Assembly: GCA_022599775.1 (NCBI GenBank)
Contig: JAHZLQ010000026.1
Span: 1 to 41,389 of the forward strand
Reading direction: 5' to 3'
From: Gammaproteobacteria bacterium
GTDB taxonomy: Bacteria > Pseudomonadota > Gammaproteobacteria > Nevskiales > Nevskiaceae
Length of the DNA stretch: 41,389 nt
Shown: positions 7,391 through 16,371 of the stretch, in pieces
Layout: each line of letters begins with the position of its first letter
How positions within the stretch are numbered: the first letter of the stretch is position 1
Notes under the pieces: model-generated
The model's input: only the letters and a program-made list of their open reading frames with translations
What the model was told of the DNA's origin: nothing
The model's database searches: none
Made by a program: the position numbers and the translations under genes

Positions 7391-9250
7391 ATGCGAATCG
7401 ACCGAATCATGGTGTCGCTGTTGGCGCTGTCGCTGCTGGCAGCCTGCGGCGGCGGCGGTGACTCCGAGGCGGGGTCGGGCGTCGCGCCCGATGCCAAATG
7501 GACGGCCTACGAGCGGGACGCGGACTATCCGGCGACGGCCCGCATGCCGGCCGAGTACATCACCATGAGCGACGGTGTGAAACTGTCGGCGCAGGTGATG
7601 CTGCCGGCGGACGCGGACGGCAACGCCATCGACGGACCGCTGCCGGTGATCCTGACGCAAACCGGCTATAACAAGAGCGCCTCGGGCTTCGTGGACGGGT
7701 TCGCGTTCAACAGCTTCCTCGTGGAGCACGGCTACGCGCATGTGGCGGTGGACGTGCGCGGCACGGGCACGTCCCAGGGCACCTGGGAAATATTCAGCGA
7801 ACGCGAACAGCTCGACTACAAGGAAGTGATGGACTGGATCGCGCAGCAGCCCTGGAGCAACGGCGCGGTCGGGACCTGGGGACCCTCGTTCATGGGCATC
7901 ACCCAGATCTACACCGGCGCCTGGCGGCATCCGTCACACAAGGCGATCTTCGCGATCGTGCCGATGGCCGACGCCTATCGCGACATCGTTTTCAGCGGCG
8001 GGCAGGTCAACGTCGGATTCATTCCGCTGTGGATCGGACTGGTGACCGGACTCGGGCTGGTTCCGGCGCAGGCCTCGCCCGAAGAGCTCACTGCACTGAT
8101 CGACCATGTCCTGGGCACGCTCAGCTATGACATCCCGGTAGTGCTGAACGCGACACTCGGCTTGAGCGGCCAGAACTACGACAGCGAATTCTGGCGAACC
8201 CGCTCACCGATCGAAGTCGCCGACAAAATCGAAGTGCCGACCTTCATCGTCGGCGGCCTGCACGACCTGTTCCAGCGCGGCGAACCGATGCTCTACGAAA
8301 CGATCAGCAGGAACACCACGGCCAAGCTGCTGGTCGGGCCCTGGACGCACATCGACGCCTCCTTCGGGGCCGGTCTGCCCGCCGATGGCGTGCCGGATCT
8401 GAACCACATCGCGCTGATGTGGTTCGACCGGTATCTGCGCGACATCGACAACGGTGCCGAGGACGTGCCGGCCGTGACCCAGTACGTCTACGGTGAGGAG
8501 CACTATTTCATCGCCGGTGACTGGCCACACCCGGCGGCCACGGCCGAACGCTGGTATCTGCGGGGCGATGCCAGTCTCAGCGCAGAGCCTCCGGCCCAGG
8601 ACGAATCCGAACGCGTGACCCTGCAGATCCCGATCCAGGGCATCTGCTCGGTCAGCAGTGCGCAGTGGACCGCCGGCGTGCTGGGCCTGGTGCCGCTGCC
8701 GTGTTTCAGTGGCGCCAATGGCATCAACGAACTGCCGCTGCTGGGCGCGATCAGCTACACCACCGAACCGATGACGCAGGACTACTACGTCAACGGACCG
8801 ATCGAGGCCGATCTTTGGATCTCGAGCCTCACCGCCGACGCCAGCGTGGCCGTGCGCATCACCGATGTCGACGAACAGGGACGGTCCACCGAACTCAGCA
8901 ACGGCATCATCACTGCCTCACTGCGCCAACTCGACGACAGCCGCACGCGACGGCTCGATTCGGAATCGATCCAGCCCTGGCATCCGTACACCGAGGACTC
9001 GGTGATGCCGCTGACCCCGCGCGAGGCCACGCCGGTTCACATCGAGGTGTTTCCGAGCAGCTTCGTGATCAAAGCCGGGCACAGCCTGCGCATCGCGGTC
9101 GGTGCCAGCGACTTCCCGCATGGCCTGCCGCCGGTCACGGACTTGCTTGACCAGTTGCTGGGTACGCTGACGATCTACAACGACGCCGCGCATCCCTCGA
9201 GCCTGGTGGTGCCGGTCGTGCCGGTCGAAGCCTTGCAACCGCCGAGCTGA
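7391..9250 (+). CDS. CocE/NonD-family (peptidase S15) lipoprotein hydrolase
   Basis: A 619-residue alpha/beta hydrolase of the X-Pro dipeptidyl-peptidase S15 / cocaine esterase family, which cleaves esters, amides or acyl-amino acid bonds. A lipoprotein signal (LALSLLAAC, Cys19 as lipidation site) followed by a glycine-rich linker places it on an envelope membrane. The catalytic triad is visible as Ser166 in GTWGPSFMG, Asp292 in GGLHDLFQRG and His320 in GPWTHIDASF. The C-terminal third (from about 430) is the family's jelly-roll domain, with typical text such as DYYVNGPIEADLWISSLTADASVAVRITDV. A CSVS...LPCF pair may form a disulfide. It starts at ATG with a strong GGAGGAGA site. It converges with fmt, seven bases apart. 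The substrate is unknown. Confidence 0.9.
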   Translation: MRIDRIMVSLLALSLLAACGGGGDSEAGSGVAPDAKWTAYERDADYPATARMPAEYITMSDGVKLSAQVMLPADADGNAIDGPLPVILTQTGYNKSASGFVDGFAFNSFLVEHGYAHVAVDVRGTGTSQGTWEIFSEREQLDYKEVMDWIAQQPWSNGAVGTWGPSFMGITQIYTGAWRHPSHKAIFAIVPMADAYRDIVFSGGQVNVGFIPLWIGLVTGLGLVPAQASPEELTALIDHVLGTLSYDIPVVLNATLGLSGQNYDSEFWRTRSPIEVADKIEVPTFIVGGLHDLFQRGEPMLYETISRNTTAKLLVGPWTHIDASFGAGLPADGVPDLNHIALMWFDRYLRDIDNGAEDVPAVTQYVYGEEHYFIAGDWPHPAATAERWYLRGDASLSAEPPAQDESERVTLQIPIQGICSVSSAQWTAGVLGLVPLPCFSGANGINELPLLGAISYTTEPMTQDYYVNGPIEADLWISSLTADASVAVRITDVDEQGRSTELSNGIITASLRQLDDSRTRRLDSESIQPWHPYTEDSVMPLTPREATPVHIEVFPSSFVIKAGHSLRIAVGASDFPHGLPPVTDLLDQLLGTLTIYNDAAHPSSLVVPVVPVEALQPPS

Positions 9251-9257
9251 AACCTGC

Positions 9258-10181
9258 TCAGGAAAAGCGCAGACCGTCCAAGGCGCGGCCGCGCACCGCA
9301 TCGATCGCCGCCAGCGGCTTGCCGCCGGGCCATTGCAGGCGTTGCAGGCTGAGCACACCGTCGCCGGTGGCGACGTGAATGCCCTGACCGTCGGAGGCCA
9401 GCACGCTGCCGGGCTCGGTCGAGCCCGGCAGGCTCAAGGGCCTCGCTTCGAGAATGCGCACACGTTCGCCGTCCAGTTCGGTCCAGGCCATCGGTGCGGG
9501 GTTGTAGGCCCGTACCGAGCGCGCCAGGATCTGCGCCGGCTGGGTCCAGTCGAGCCGGGCTTCCTCCTTGCTGAGCTTGCGGGCGTAGGTCGCGCCGTCC
9601 GCGGGCTGCGGTCGAGGATGCAAGCTGGCCTCGGCGCACTGCTGCACGGCTTCGACGATCAGCCGCGCGCCGAGCACGGCGAGCCTGTCATGGAGTTCGC
9701 CGCTGTTCATGGCCTCGTCGATCGGCAGCGCTTCGCGCAGCAGCATCGGGCCGGTATCGAGCCCCGCGTCCATCTGCATGATGGTGACGCCGGATTCGCG
9801 GTCACCGGCCAAAATCGCGCGCTGGATCGGCGCCGCGCCGCGCCAGCGCGGCAGCAACGAGGCATGAATGTTGAAGCAGCCGTGCACCGGAACATCGAGC
9901 ACCGCCTGCGGCAGGATCAGGCCGTAGGCCACCACCACCATCAGTTCGGGCGCGAGCGCGGCCAGTTCGTCGACCGCCTCGGGCGTGAAGCGTGGCGGCT
10001 TGCGCACCTCAAGTCCCAGCGTCTCAGCGCGCTGCCCCACCGCCGAAGCGCTGAGCTTGCGGCCGCGTCCGGAGGGCCGGTCGGGCTGGGTGTAGACCGC
10101 CAGGATGTCATGCCCCGCCGCGTGCAGCGCATCGAGTGCAATCACCGAGAATTCAGGGGTACCGGCGAAGACGAGTCTCAT
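9258..10181 (-). CDS. fmt: methionyl-tRNA formyltransferase
   Basis: Transfers a formyl group from 10-formyl-tetrahydrofolate to initiator Met-tRNA. The 307-residue protein starts MRLVFAGTPEFSV, as expected for the family. The catalytic triad is present: Asn104 and His106 in FNIHASLLPRWRG, and Asp142 in MDAGLDTGPML. A C-terminal OB-fold tRNA-binding domain occupies about residues 205-307. The frame stays open upstream through def, but that extension is a shadow; the ATG at 10179-10181 gives the family-standard N-terminus. It follows def on the same strand after a 142-base spacer holding a long hairpin. Confidence 0.97.
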   Translation of the reverse strand: MRLVFAGTPEFSVIALDALHAAGHDILAVYTQPDRPSGRGRKLSASAVGQRAETLGLEVRKPPRFTPEAVDELAALAPELMVVVAYGLILPQAVLDVPVHGCFNIHASLLPRWRGAAPIQRAILAGDRESGVTIMQMDAGLDTGPMLLREALPIDEAMNSGELHDRLAVLGARLIVEAVQQCAEASLHPRPQPADGATYARKLSKEEARLDWTQPAQILARSVRAYNPAPMAWTELDGERVRILEARPLSLPGSTEPGSVLASDGQGIHVATGDGVLSLQRLQWPGGKPLAAIDAVRGRALDGLRFS

Positions 10182-10208
10182 CGATGTGTGGACGACAACG
10201 GCGAGTTC

Positions 10209-10290
10209 CGCGCAAAGACGCAAAGGCGCAAAGAAATAAGACGCTGTTCTTCGTGTTGTGCCGTTCTTCGCACCTTCGCGTCTTTGCGCG
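10209..10290 (-). repeat. REP-like hairpin in the def-fmt spacer
   Basis: Two 27-base arms (10209-10235 and 10264-10290) are inverted copies matching at 24 of 27 positions around a 28-base loop. The arms are built from the CGCAAAG-type motif (CGCAAAGACGCAAAGG) that recurs as an interspersed palindrome in many proteobacterial genomes. The three mismatches are A-C on the plus strand but become G-U in RNA of the def-fmt sense, so the mRNA can form an unbroken 27-bp stem. It may act as a stability element or attenuator, or be a mobile palindromic repeat. Confidence 0.8.
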
Positions 10291-10323
10291 AGATCAATAG
10301 TCCTAGCCGTTGAATGACCCGGC

Positions 10324-10830
10324 TCACACCCGCGCCGCCGCCTTTTCGAGCTTCTTCTTGATGCGCTCGCGCTTGAGCGCCGAGAGATAGTCGATATAGA
10401 GCTTGCCGTCGAGATGGTCGATCTCGTGCTGCACGCACTGGGCGAGTAGGCCTTCGGCTTCGATCTCGTAGGGATTGCCCTCGCGGTCCAGGGCCTTGAG
10501 ACGCAGTCGGTTGTAGCGCTGCACCTTGTCACTGAAACCAGGCACCGACAGACAGCCTTCGTCCATGGTTTCCAGGCCCAGCGGTTCCAGAATTTCCGGG
10601 TTGATCATCACCATCGGTTCGCTCTGACCGTCTTCGCGCGCACAATCCATCACCGCGAGCCGCAAGGCGATGCCGACCTGGGTGGCGGCGAGACCCACGC
10701 CGGGCGCGTCGTACATGGTTTCGAACATGTCGTCGATCAGGCGCTGCAGCTTGCCGTCGAACTGTTCGACGGGCCGCGCCTTTTCGCGCAGGCGTGCGTC
10801 CGGGTGGTGGAGGATCGTCATCAAGGCCAT
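10324..10830 (-). CDS. def: peptide deformylase
   Basis: Removes the N-formyl group from nascent proteins, completing the cycle begun by fmt. At 168 residues it is the family's usual length. All three metal-site motifs are present: [10 protein letters not shown] (44-53), EGCLSVPG with Cys93, and QHEIDHLDG with His135, Glu136 and His139. The start at ATG 10828-10830 aligns with the E. coli N-terminus (MSVLQVLHIPD versus [11 protein letters not shown]); a second ATG three codons in is less likely. It diverges from the LysM lipoprotein gene across about 130 bases. Confidence 0.97.
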   Translation of the reverse strand: MALMTILHHPDARLREKARPVEQFDGKLQRLIDDMFETMYDAPGVGLAATQVGIALRLAVMDCAREDGQSEPMVMINPEILEPLGLETMDEGCLSVPGFSDKVQRYNRLRLKALDREGNPYEIEAEGLLAQCVQHEIDHLDGKLYIDYLSALKRERIKKKLEKAAARV

Positions 10831-10858
10831 GTCAGCAAGCTCTTCGGCTTATTCCCGA

Positions 10859-10883
10859 GTCGACGTCGACGGCTAGAGTCGAC
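10859..10883. promoter_or_regulatory. three GTCGAC palindromes between def and the LysM gene
   Basis: GTCGACGTCGAC at 10859-10870 and a third GTCGAC at 10878-10883 lie in the divergent intergenic region. They might be regulator half-sites, but short palindromes of this kind arise by chance in GC-rich DNA. Confidence 0.2.
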
Positions 10884-10963
10884 AGCAACTGCCACCGCCA
10901 AGCATGTGCCGCCGCAGGGATTTATGACAGAATCCAGGGCGAAAGCCTGAGGGGGTGGCATCA

Positions 10964-12133
10964 ATGCGCAAGTATAGCGGGTTCGCCGGTGACGGGCCGT
11001 TGCGGCCGGGTCGGTTCGCGGCGGGCATCCTGCTGGGCGCGGCGCTGGGCGGCTGCGCGACGCAGCCGGTGGCGCCGCCAGCGCCGTTGCCGATGGCTCC
11101 TCCGGCGAGCGATCCGGCGCCGATGACAGCGACTCCAGCGGCTGCGCCAATGCGCGAAACGGTCCGCCTGCGCGAAAGCGGAGCGGGCCGCTACGTGGTC
11201 AAGAAGGGCGACACGCTCTGGGATATCTCCCGATATTTCCTGCAGGACGCCTGGCAATGGCCGGAACTGTGGTACGTCAATGGCCAGGTCAGCAACCCGC
11301 ATCTGATCTATCCCGGTGATGTGCTGACGATCGCCTGGGTCGACGGACATCCGCAACTGATGCGTGAATCCGGCGTTGCGATCGAACGTCTGTCCCCGCA
11401 GATTCGCGAAAGCGGGCTCGGCGATGCGATACCGGCGATTCCCTTGGAGGCGATTCGTGACTTCCTGCGTGGCCCGCGCATCGTTTCGCTGGAGGAACTC
11501 AACGCCGCACCGTATGTGCTGGCGTTTCTGGATTCGCGCCTGATTGCAGGTGCCGGCGACGGCTTCTACGTGAAAAACCTGCCGCGCGACGAAAGCTACA
11601 CGTATTCGGTGGTCAACGTTGGCGATGCCTATCGCGACCCGGAAACCGGCGACATCCTGGGCTACGAGGCGATTCCCACGGCCGAGGCCGAAGTCCGCGA
11701 CTACGGTTCACCGAGCACTGCCGAGCTGGTCAGCAGCTATCGCGAGACGCGCATCGGCAATCGCCTGCTGCCGCGCGAGCTGGAACTGTTCGCCTCGAAT
11801 TTCTATCCGCATTCTCCGGATGCCGAGCTCGGCGGCACCATCATTTCGGTGTTCGACGGCGTCTCGCAGATCGGCCAGTACCAGATCGTGGCGATCAATC
11901 GCGGCACCGACCAAGGCCTGGAGCCCGGCCATGTGCTGTCGATCTTCCAGCGCGGGCGCAACGTCAAGGACCCCTACGACCCGGCCTCGCGCGTGCAACT
12001 GCCGGACCTCTACGCCGGCAACCTGATGATTTTCAAGGCTGATGCCCGTCTGTCCTACGGACTGGTCATGACCGCTGAGCGGCCGCTGCACGTGCTCGAC
12101 AAGGTCGACAAGCCGCACGGCGCCGCGCGCTGA
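10964..12133 (+). CDS. LysM-domain lipoprotein
   Basis: A 389-residue envelope protein. The N-terminus has a signal sequence with lipobox (LGGC), then a proline/alanine linker, then one LysM domain (YVVKKGDTLWDISRYFLQDAWQWPELWYVN... to ...LIYPGDVLTI), which binds N-acetylglucosamine polymers such as peptidoglycan. The remaining 260 residues form a conserved but uncharacterised region seen in LysM proteins encoded beside dprA and def in many gammaproteobacteria. The ATG at 10964 is preferred over a GTG nine bases earlier because GAGGGGG sits eight bases before it. It is followed seven bases later by dprA. Its function is probably cell-wall association or remodelling; no catalytic domain was recognised. 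Confidence 0.9.
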   Translation: MRKYSGFAGDGPLRPGRFAAGILLGAALGGCATQPVAPPAPLPMAPPASDPAPMTATPAAAPMRETVRLRESGAGRYVVKKGDTLWDISRYFLQDAWQWPELWYVNGQVSNPHLIYPGDVLTIAWVDGHPQLMRESGVAIERLSPQIRESGLGDAIPAIPLEAIRDFLRGPRIVSLEELNAAPYVLAFLDSRLIAGAGDGFYVKNLPRDESYTYSVVNVGDAYRDPETGDILGYEAIPTAEAEVRDYGSPSTAELVSSYRETRIGNRLLPRELELFASNFYPHSPDAELGGTIISVFDGVSQIGQYQIVAINRGTDQGLEPGHVLSIFQRGRNVKDPYDPASRVQLPDLYAGNLMIFKADARLSYGLVMTAERPLHVLDKVDKPHGAAR

Positions 12134-12140
12134 GTCGCTC

Positions 12141-13247
12141 GTGACACCGGACCAGCAACGCGCCTGGCTGACGCTGCTGCAGGCGCCCGGTGTCGGTCCG
12201 GCCGCCGGCCTGAGATTGCTGCACGCGCACGATTCCGCCGAGGCCGCCCTGGCGGCCGGTCCGCGCGCCTGGCGCGCCGCCGGCATTGCCGAAGCCCAGC
12301 ACGCACCGCTGAAACAGCCGGACCCGGCGCAGATCGAGGCCAGCCTGGAATGGCTGCATGGCGCCAGCAATCGCCGACTGCTGACGATCGATGATCCGGA
12401 CTATCCGGCGCGTCTGGTCGAAATCGCGCGCGCGCCGCTGGCGCTGTTCTGCCAGGGTGAGGCCAGTACCCTGTCACGCCCGCAGCTGGCCATCGTCGGC
12501 AGCCGTACCGCGACCGCGCAGGGCTTGGAGAATGCACGCGCCTTCGCGGCCGAACTCGTACGCCACGGCTTGGTCATTACCAGCGGCTTGGCTCTGGGTA
12601 TCGATGGCGCGGCCCATCAGGGTGCGCTCGATGGTGGCGGCAGCACGATCGCGATCTGCGGCACCGGTCTGGATCGCGTCTATCCGGCGCGGCATCGCGG
12701 ATTGGCGCATCGCATCGTCGAAGACGGATGCCTGGTGTCGGAATTCGCACCCGGCACACCCGCGCTGCCGGAGCATTTCCCGCGACGCAACCGCATTCTG
12801 TCGGGTTTGTCGCTCGGTGTGTTGGTGGTCGAAGCGGCGACGCGCAGCGGCTCGCTGATCACGGCGCGGCTGGCGGCCGAGCAGGGGCGCGAGGTGTTCG
12901 CAATTCCCGGTTCGATCCACAACCCGATGGCGCGCGGTTGCCACTCATTGATCCGGCAGGGCGCCAAACTGGTGGAAACGGCGCAGGATTTGCTTGATGA
13001 ACTGGCATCGCAGCTCGGCGAACGGCGAGTCGTCAGGAACACCGCCCCATCGTCCGCAGCAGCGCTGACTGCAGCACAGCGTCGTGTTCTCAAGGTGATC
13101 GACGACGCACCGACAGCGTTCGATACGCTGGTCGACCGATCGGGCCTGGACGTGGCGTCCTTGTCGGCGGTGTTGCTGGATCTGGAACTTGCGGGATTCG
13201 CGGCCAGCCAACCGGGCGGCGCGTTCATTCGGCTGAAATCGGGCTAA
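12141..13247 (+). CDS. dprA: DNA-processing protein DprA (Smf)
   Basis: Binds incoming single-stranded DNA and loads RecA in natural transformation. The 368-residue protein has a short N-terminal helical domain, then the Rossmann-like DNA-binding core with IVGSRTATAQG, ITSGLALGIDGAAHQGAL, GTGLDRVYPARH, FPRRNRILSGLS and ATRSGSLITARLA, and a C-terminal winged-helix domain (about 305-365). It starts with GTG. Only seven bases separate it from the LysM gene, suggesting co-transcription. No other competence genes are in the window. Confidence 0.96.
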   Translation: MTPDQQRAWLTLLQAPGVGPAAGLRLLHAHDSAEAALAAGPRAWRAAGIAEAQHAPLKQPDPAQIEASLEWLHGASNRRLLTIDDPDYPARLVEIARAPLALFCQGEASTLSRPQLAIVGSRTATAQGLENARAFAAELVRHGLVITSGLALGIDGAAHQGALDGGGSTIAICGTGLDRVYPARHRGLAHRIVEDGCLVSEFAPGTPALPEHFPRRNRILSGLSLGVLVVEAATRSGSLITARLAAEQGREVFAIPGSIHNPMARGCHSLIRQGAKLVETAQDLLDELASQLGERRVVRNTAPSSAAALTAAQRRVLKVIDDAPTAFDTLVDRSGLDVASLSAVLLDLELAGFAASQPGGAFIRLKSG

Positions 13248-13352
13248 AGTTTCAATCGCCTCGTGGCGAGCGGAACCCATGCACTCTTCCAGGTTGTACC
13301 GGCCGAACCTCGATGCACTGACGTCGGCGGGTTTTCACTGCACAATACGCCC

Positions 13353-13820
13353 ATGAAAGAAAGCGTCCTCGATGTGCTGATGTATCTGTTCGAGAACTAT
13401 ATGGACGGTGAGTTCTCCGACGAAACCAATCACGAGACCTTGCGCGTGGAGCTGGTCGGCGCCGGGTTTCCCGAAGACGAAGTCGACCACGCGTTCCGCT
13501 GGCTCGACGGACTCGCCGAGCAGCGCCGCAATCTCTCGATCACCGGCGCGCCCGGCGCCATCCGCATCTATGCCCGCTCCGAGCAGGCCCGTCTGTCGCG
13601 CGAATGTCGCGGCTTCGTGCTGTATCTGGAGCAGCTCGGCATACTCACCGGGCTGACGCGCGAACTGGTCATCGACCGTCTGCTGCAGATCGAGGACGAC
13701 ATCGACCTGGAACGCGTCAAATGGGTGGTGCTGCTGGTGCTCATCAACGAGCCCGGCGCCGAGGACGCGGCCGCCCAGGTCGAGGAAATGGTCTACTACG
13801 ACGGCGATTTCCTGCACTGA
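13353..13820 (+). CDS. smg: Smg family protein (DUF494)
   Basis: A small acidic protein of unknown function conserved next to dprA and topA-like genes in gammaproteobacteria. The 155-residue form starts MKESVLDVLMYLFENYMD, the family N-terminus. The frame is open 30 codons further upstream, but that part is not conserved in character. Motifs such as LYLEQLGILTGLTRELVIDRLL and the C-terminal EEMVYYDGDFLH are family-typical. It is mostly helical and has no signal peptide. Confidence 0.92.
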   Translation: MKESVLDVLMYLFENYMDGEFSDETNHETLRVELVGAGFPEDEVDHAFRWLDGLAEQRRNLSITGAPGAIRIYARSEQARLSRECRGFVLYLEQLGILTGLTRELVIDRLLQIEDDIDLERVKWVVLLVLINEPGAEDAAAQVEEMVYYDGDFLH

Positions 13821-13893
13821 CTCCGGCGGCTGCCCGGCAACTGTCTGGGGCCGCCGGTACCGGTCATGCGAAGGTCCGCGCCGGGTGGCGCAC

Positions 13894-13923
13894 TGGACAA
13901 ACCCTGACCGCGGCCCGTATAAG
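13894..13923 (+). promoter_or_regulatory. sigma70-type promoter for topA
   Basis: TGGACA (13894-13899) and TATAAG (13918-13923), each five of six to consensus, are separated by 18 bases. The expected start site near 13930 leaves a leader of about 35 bases, which contains a run of eight T, before the topA ATG. Confidence 0.6.
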
Positions 13924-13965
13924 CTCGCGCCCTAGACATTTTTTTTCTACGCACTCCGCGGGCGA

Positions 13966-16371
13966 ATGAGCAAGAACCTGGTCATCGTCGAATCGCCAGC
14001 CAAGGCGAAGACGATCAAGAAATATCTCGGCAGCGACTACGAAGTCCTGGCCTCCTACGGCCATGTGCGCGATCTCGTGCCCAAGGACGGCGCCGTCGAC
14101 ACCGAGCACGGCTTCGCGATGAAGTACCAGGTCATTGATCGCAACGAGAAACATGTCCGCGCCATCAGTCAGGCGCTGAAGAGTGCCGACACCCTGATTC
14201 TCGCAACCGACCCTGATCGCGAAGGCGAGGCCATCGCCTGGCACCTGGTCGAGCTCTTGCATGAAAAGAAGCTGCTCAAGGACAAGCCGGTCAAACGCGT
14301 AGTGTTCTACGAGATCACCAAGCGCGAAGTGCAGAAGGCCATCGCCGAACCGCGCGAAATCGCGAGCCCCATGGTCAATGCGCAGCAGGCGCGGCGCGCA
14401 CTCGACTATCTGGTGGGCTTCAATCTGTCGCCGCTGCTGTGGCGCAAGGTCTCGCCCGGCCTGTCGGCCGGCCGCGTGCAGAGCCCGGCGCTACGCCTGA
14501 TCTGCGAACGCGAAGAAGAGATCAAGGCCTTCATTCCGCGCGAGTACTGGACCGTGGAGGCGCGCGTCGACAAGGGCGGCCAGAAGTTCTCGGCGCGTCT
14601 GGTCGAATATTCGACGCGCAAGGTCGAGCAGTTCACGATCACCTCGGTGGTCGGCGCGATGGGCGCCAAGAGTGCACTGCTCAAGGCGGCCGACGGCAAG
14701 CTGCTGGTCGCCAAGGTCGACAAGAAGCAGCGGCGCCGCAATCCCTCGCCGCCGTTCACGACGTCCACGCTTCAGCAGGAAGCCAACCGCAAGCTCGGCT
14801 TCACCGCGCAGCGCACCATGCGCGCCGCGCAGCAACTCTACGAAGGTACCGAGATCGACGGCGAGACGGTCGGCCTGATTACCTATATGCGTACCGACTC
14901 GGTGAATCTGGCCCAGGACGCCCTGCAGGAGATACGCGAGACCATCGCCGGCAAATACGGCGCCGGCTCGGTTCCGCCCGAGCCACGTCATTTCAAGGCG
15001 AAGTCCAAGAACGCGCAGGAAGCGCATGAGGCGATCCGTCCCACGGCGGCCTCGCGTCTGCCGGAGCACATCGCGCGCGCGCTGCCGCCGGATCAGGCTC
15101 GCCTCTACGAGCTGATCTGGAAGCGTGCCGTCGCCAGCCAGATGACGCAGGCGGTGTACGACACCGTCACCGCCGAGCTGCGCGCGGGACCGGATCATGC
15201 CTTCCGCGCCAATGGTTCGGTGTTGGTGGAGCCCGGCTTCATCGCGGTCTATACCGACGGCAAGGATCAGCCGGACGACGAGGACGACGAGAAGCGCCTG
15301 CCGGTGCTGGTCCAGGGCGAGACCGTCAATCTGCTCGACGTGATCCCCGACCAGCATTTCACCGAGCCGCCACCGCGCTTCACCGAAGCGAGTCTGGTCA
15401 AGACGCTCGAGGAGTACGACATCGGCCGGCCGTCGACCTACGCCACGATCATCTCCACGCTGCAGTCGCGCGACTACGTGCGGCTCGAGGGCAAGGCCTT
15501 CACGCCGACCGACGTCGGCATGATCGTCAACCGCTTTCTGACCGAGCATTTCACGCGCTACGTGGACTACGACTTCACCGCCAAGCTCGAGGACAATCTC
15601 GACGCGGTGTCGCGCGGCGAAAAGGAATGGGTGCCGCTGCTCGAGGAATTCTGGGGTGACTTCAAGCCCACGGTCGACCTGAAGCAGGAACTCAAGCGCC
15701 AGGACGTGGCGGAAACGCGCGAACTGGGTACCGATCCCGAATCCGGCAAGCCCGTCACGGCACGCCTGGGCCGCTACGGGCCATTCGTGCAGATCGGCAC
15801 CAAGGACGACGAGGACAAGCCGCGCTTCGCCAGCCTGCGCGCCAACCAGCGCATCGACACGATCACGCTGGATTCCGCGCTGGCCCTGTTCGAACTGCCG
15901 CGCACGCTCGGCGAGACCGCCGACGGCGCCGAGGTCCAGGCCAACATCGGCCGCTTCGGCCCCTACGTGCGCATCGGCAAGACCTTCGTCTCGATGAAGA
16001 AGGACGACGATCCCTACACGATCGAACTGCCGCGCGCGCTGGAACTCTACGAAGCCAAGCTCGCCGCGCTGGAAGCGGCCACGATCAAGACCTTCGCCGC
16101 CAGCGAAGTGCGGATCATCAAGGGCCGTTTCGGACCCTACATCACCGACGGTTCGCGTCGCGGCAAGATTCCGCGTGGCGAAGAACCCGAATCGCTGAGC
16201 CTGGCGCGCTGCGAGGAGCTGCTCGCCGAGCAGGCGCCGGCCAAGAAGGGCGCGAAGAAAAGCGCCAAAAAGACCGCAGCGAAGAAAGTCGCCAAGAAGG
16301 CGGCTGCGAAAAAGGCACCGGCCAAGAAGCGCGCAGCCAAGAAAGCAGCTGTCAAAAAGGCGGCTGGCTGA
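13966..16371 (+). CDS. topA: DNA topoisomerase I
   Basis: Type IA topoisomerase that relaxes negative supercoils. Of 801 residues, the first 130 or so form the Toprim domain (LVIVESPAKAKTIKKYLG with Glu9, and ATDPDREGEAIAWH). The strand-cleaving Tyr307 lies in GLITYMRTDS. The PSTYATIISTLQSRDYV motif follows. The C-terminal part has Topo_C repeats (ARLGRYGPFVQIG, ANIGRFGPYVRIG, IIKGRFGPYITDG) in place of the tetracysteine zinc fingers of E. coli TopA, then a lysine-rich AKK tail (about residues 757-801) of the type that aids DNA binding. It follows smg after 145 bases and has its own likely promoter. Confidence 0.97.
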   Translation: MSKNLVIVESPAKAKTIKKYLGSDYEVLASYGHVRDLVPKDGAVDTEHGFAMKYQVIDRNEKHVRAISQALKSADTLILATDPDREGEAIAWHLVELLHEKKLLKDKPVKRVVFYEITKREVQKAIAEPREIASPMVNAQQARRALDYLVGFNLSPLLWRKVSPGLSAGRVQSPALRLICEREEEIKAFIPREYWTVEARVDKGGQKFSARLVEYSTRKVEQFTITSVVGAMGAKSALLKAADGKLLVAKVDKKQRRRNPSPPFTTSTLQQEANRKLGFTAQRTMRAAQQLYEGTEIDGETVGLITYMRTDSVNLAQDALQEIRETIAGKYGAGSVPPEPRHFKAKSKNAQEAHEAIRPTAASRLPEHIARALPPDQARLYELIWKRAVASQMTQAVYDTVTAELRAGPDHAFRANGSVLVEPGFIAVYTDGKDQPDDEDDEKRLPVLVQGETVNLLDVIPDQHFTEPPPRFTEASLVKTLEEYDIGRPSTYATIISTLQSRDYVRLEGKAFTPTDVGMIVNRFLTEHFTRYVDYDFTAKLEDNLDAVSRGEKEWVPLLEEFWGDFKPTVDLKQELKRQDVAETRELGTDPESGKPVTARLGRYGPFVQIGTKDDEDKPRFASLRANQRIDTITLDSALALFELPRTLGETADGAEVQANIGRFGPYVRIGKTFVSMKKDDDPYTIELPRALELYEAKLAALEAATIKTFAASEVRIIKGRFGPYITDGSRRGKIPRGEEPESLSLARCEELLAEQAPAKKGAKKSAKKTAAKKVAKKAAAKKAPAKKRAAKKAAVKKAAG
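16237..16371 (+). repeat. low-complexity AKK-coding tract at the topA 3' end
   Basis: The last 45 codons of topA encode irregular repeats of Ala-Lys-Lys. The DNA is a degenerate gcc/aag-rich repeat, so length variation between strains by slippage is likely. Confidence 0.8.

Noticed and set aside
5806-7568. long frames on both strands over the MFS gene (5806-7131 minus, 5961-7568 plus)
   Set aside because: Arg/Gly/Gln-rich shadow translations; only the 6013-7227 frame gives membrane helices and MFS motifs.
10182-10532. N-terminal extension of fmt into def
   Set aside because: The frame stays open by chance through the hairpin and part of def; the family N-terminus begins at 10181.
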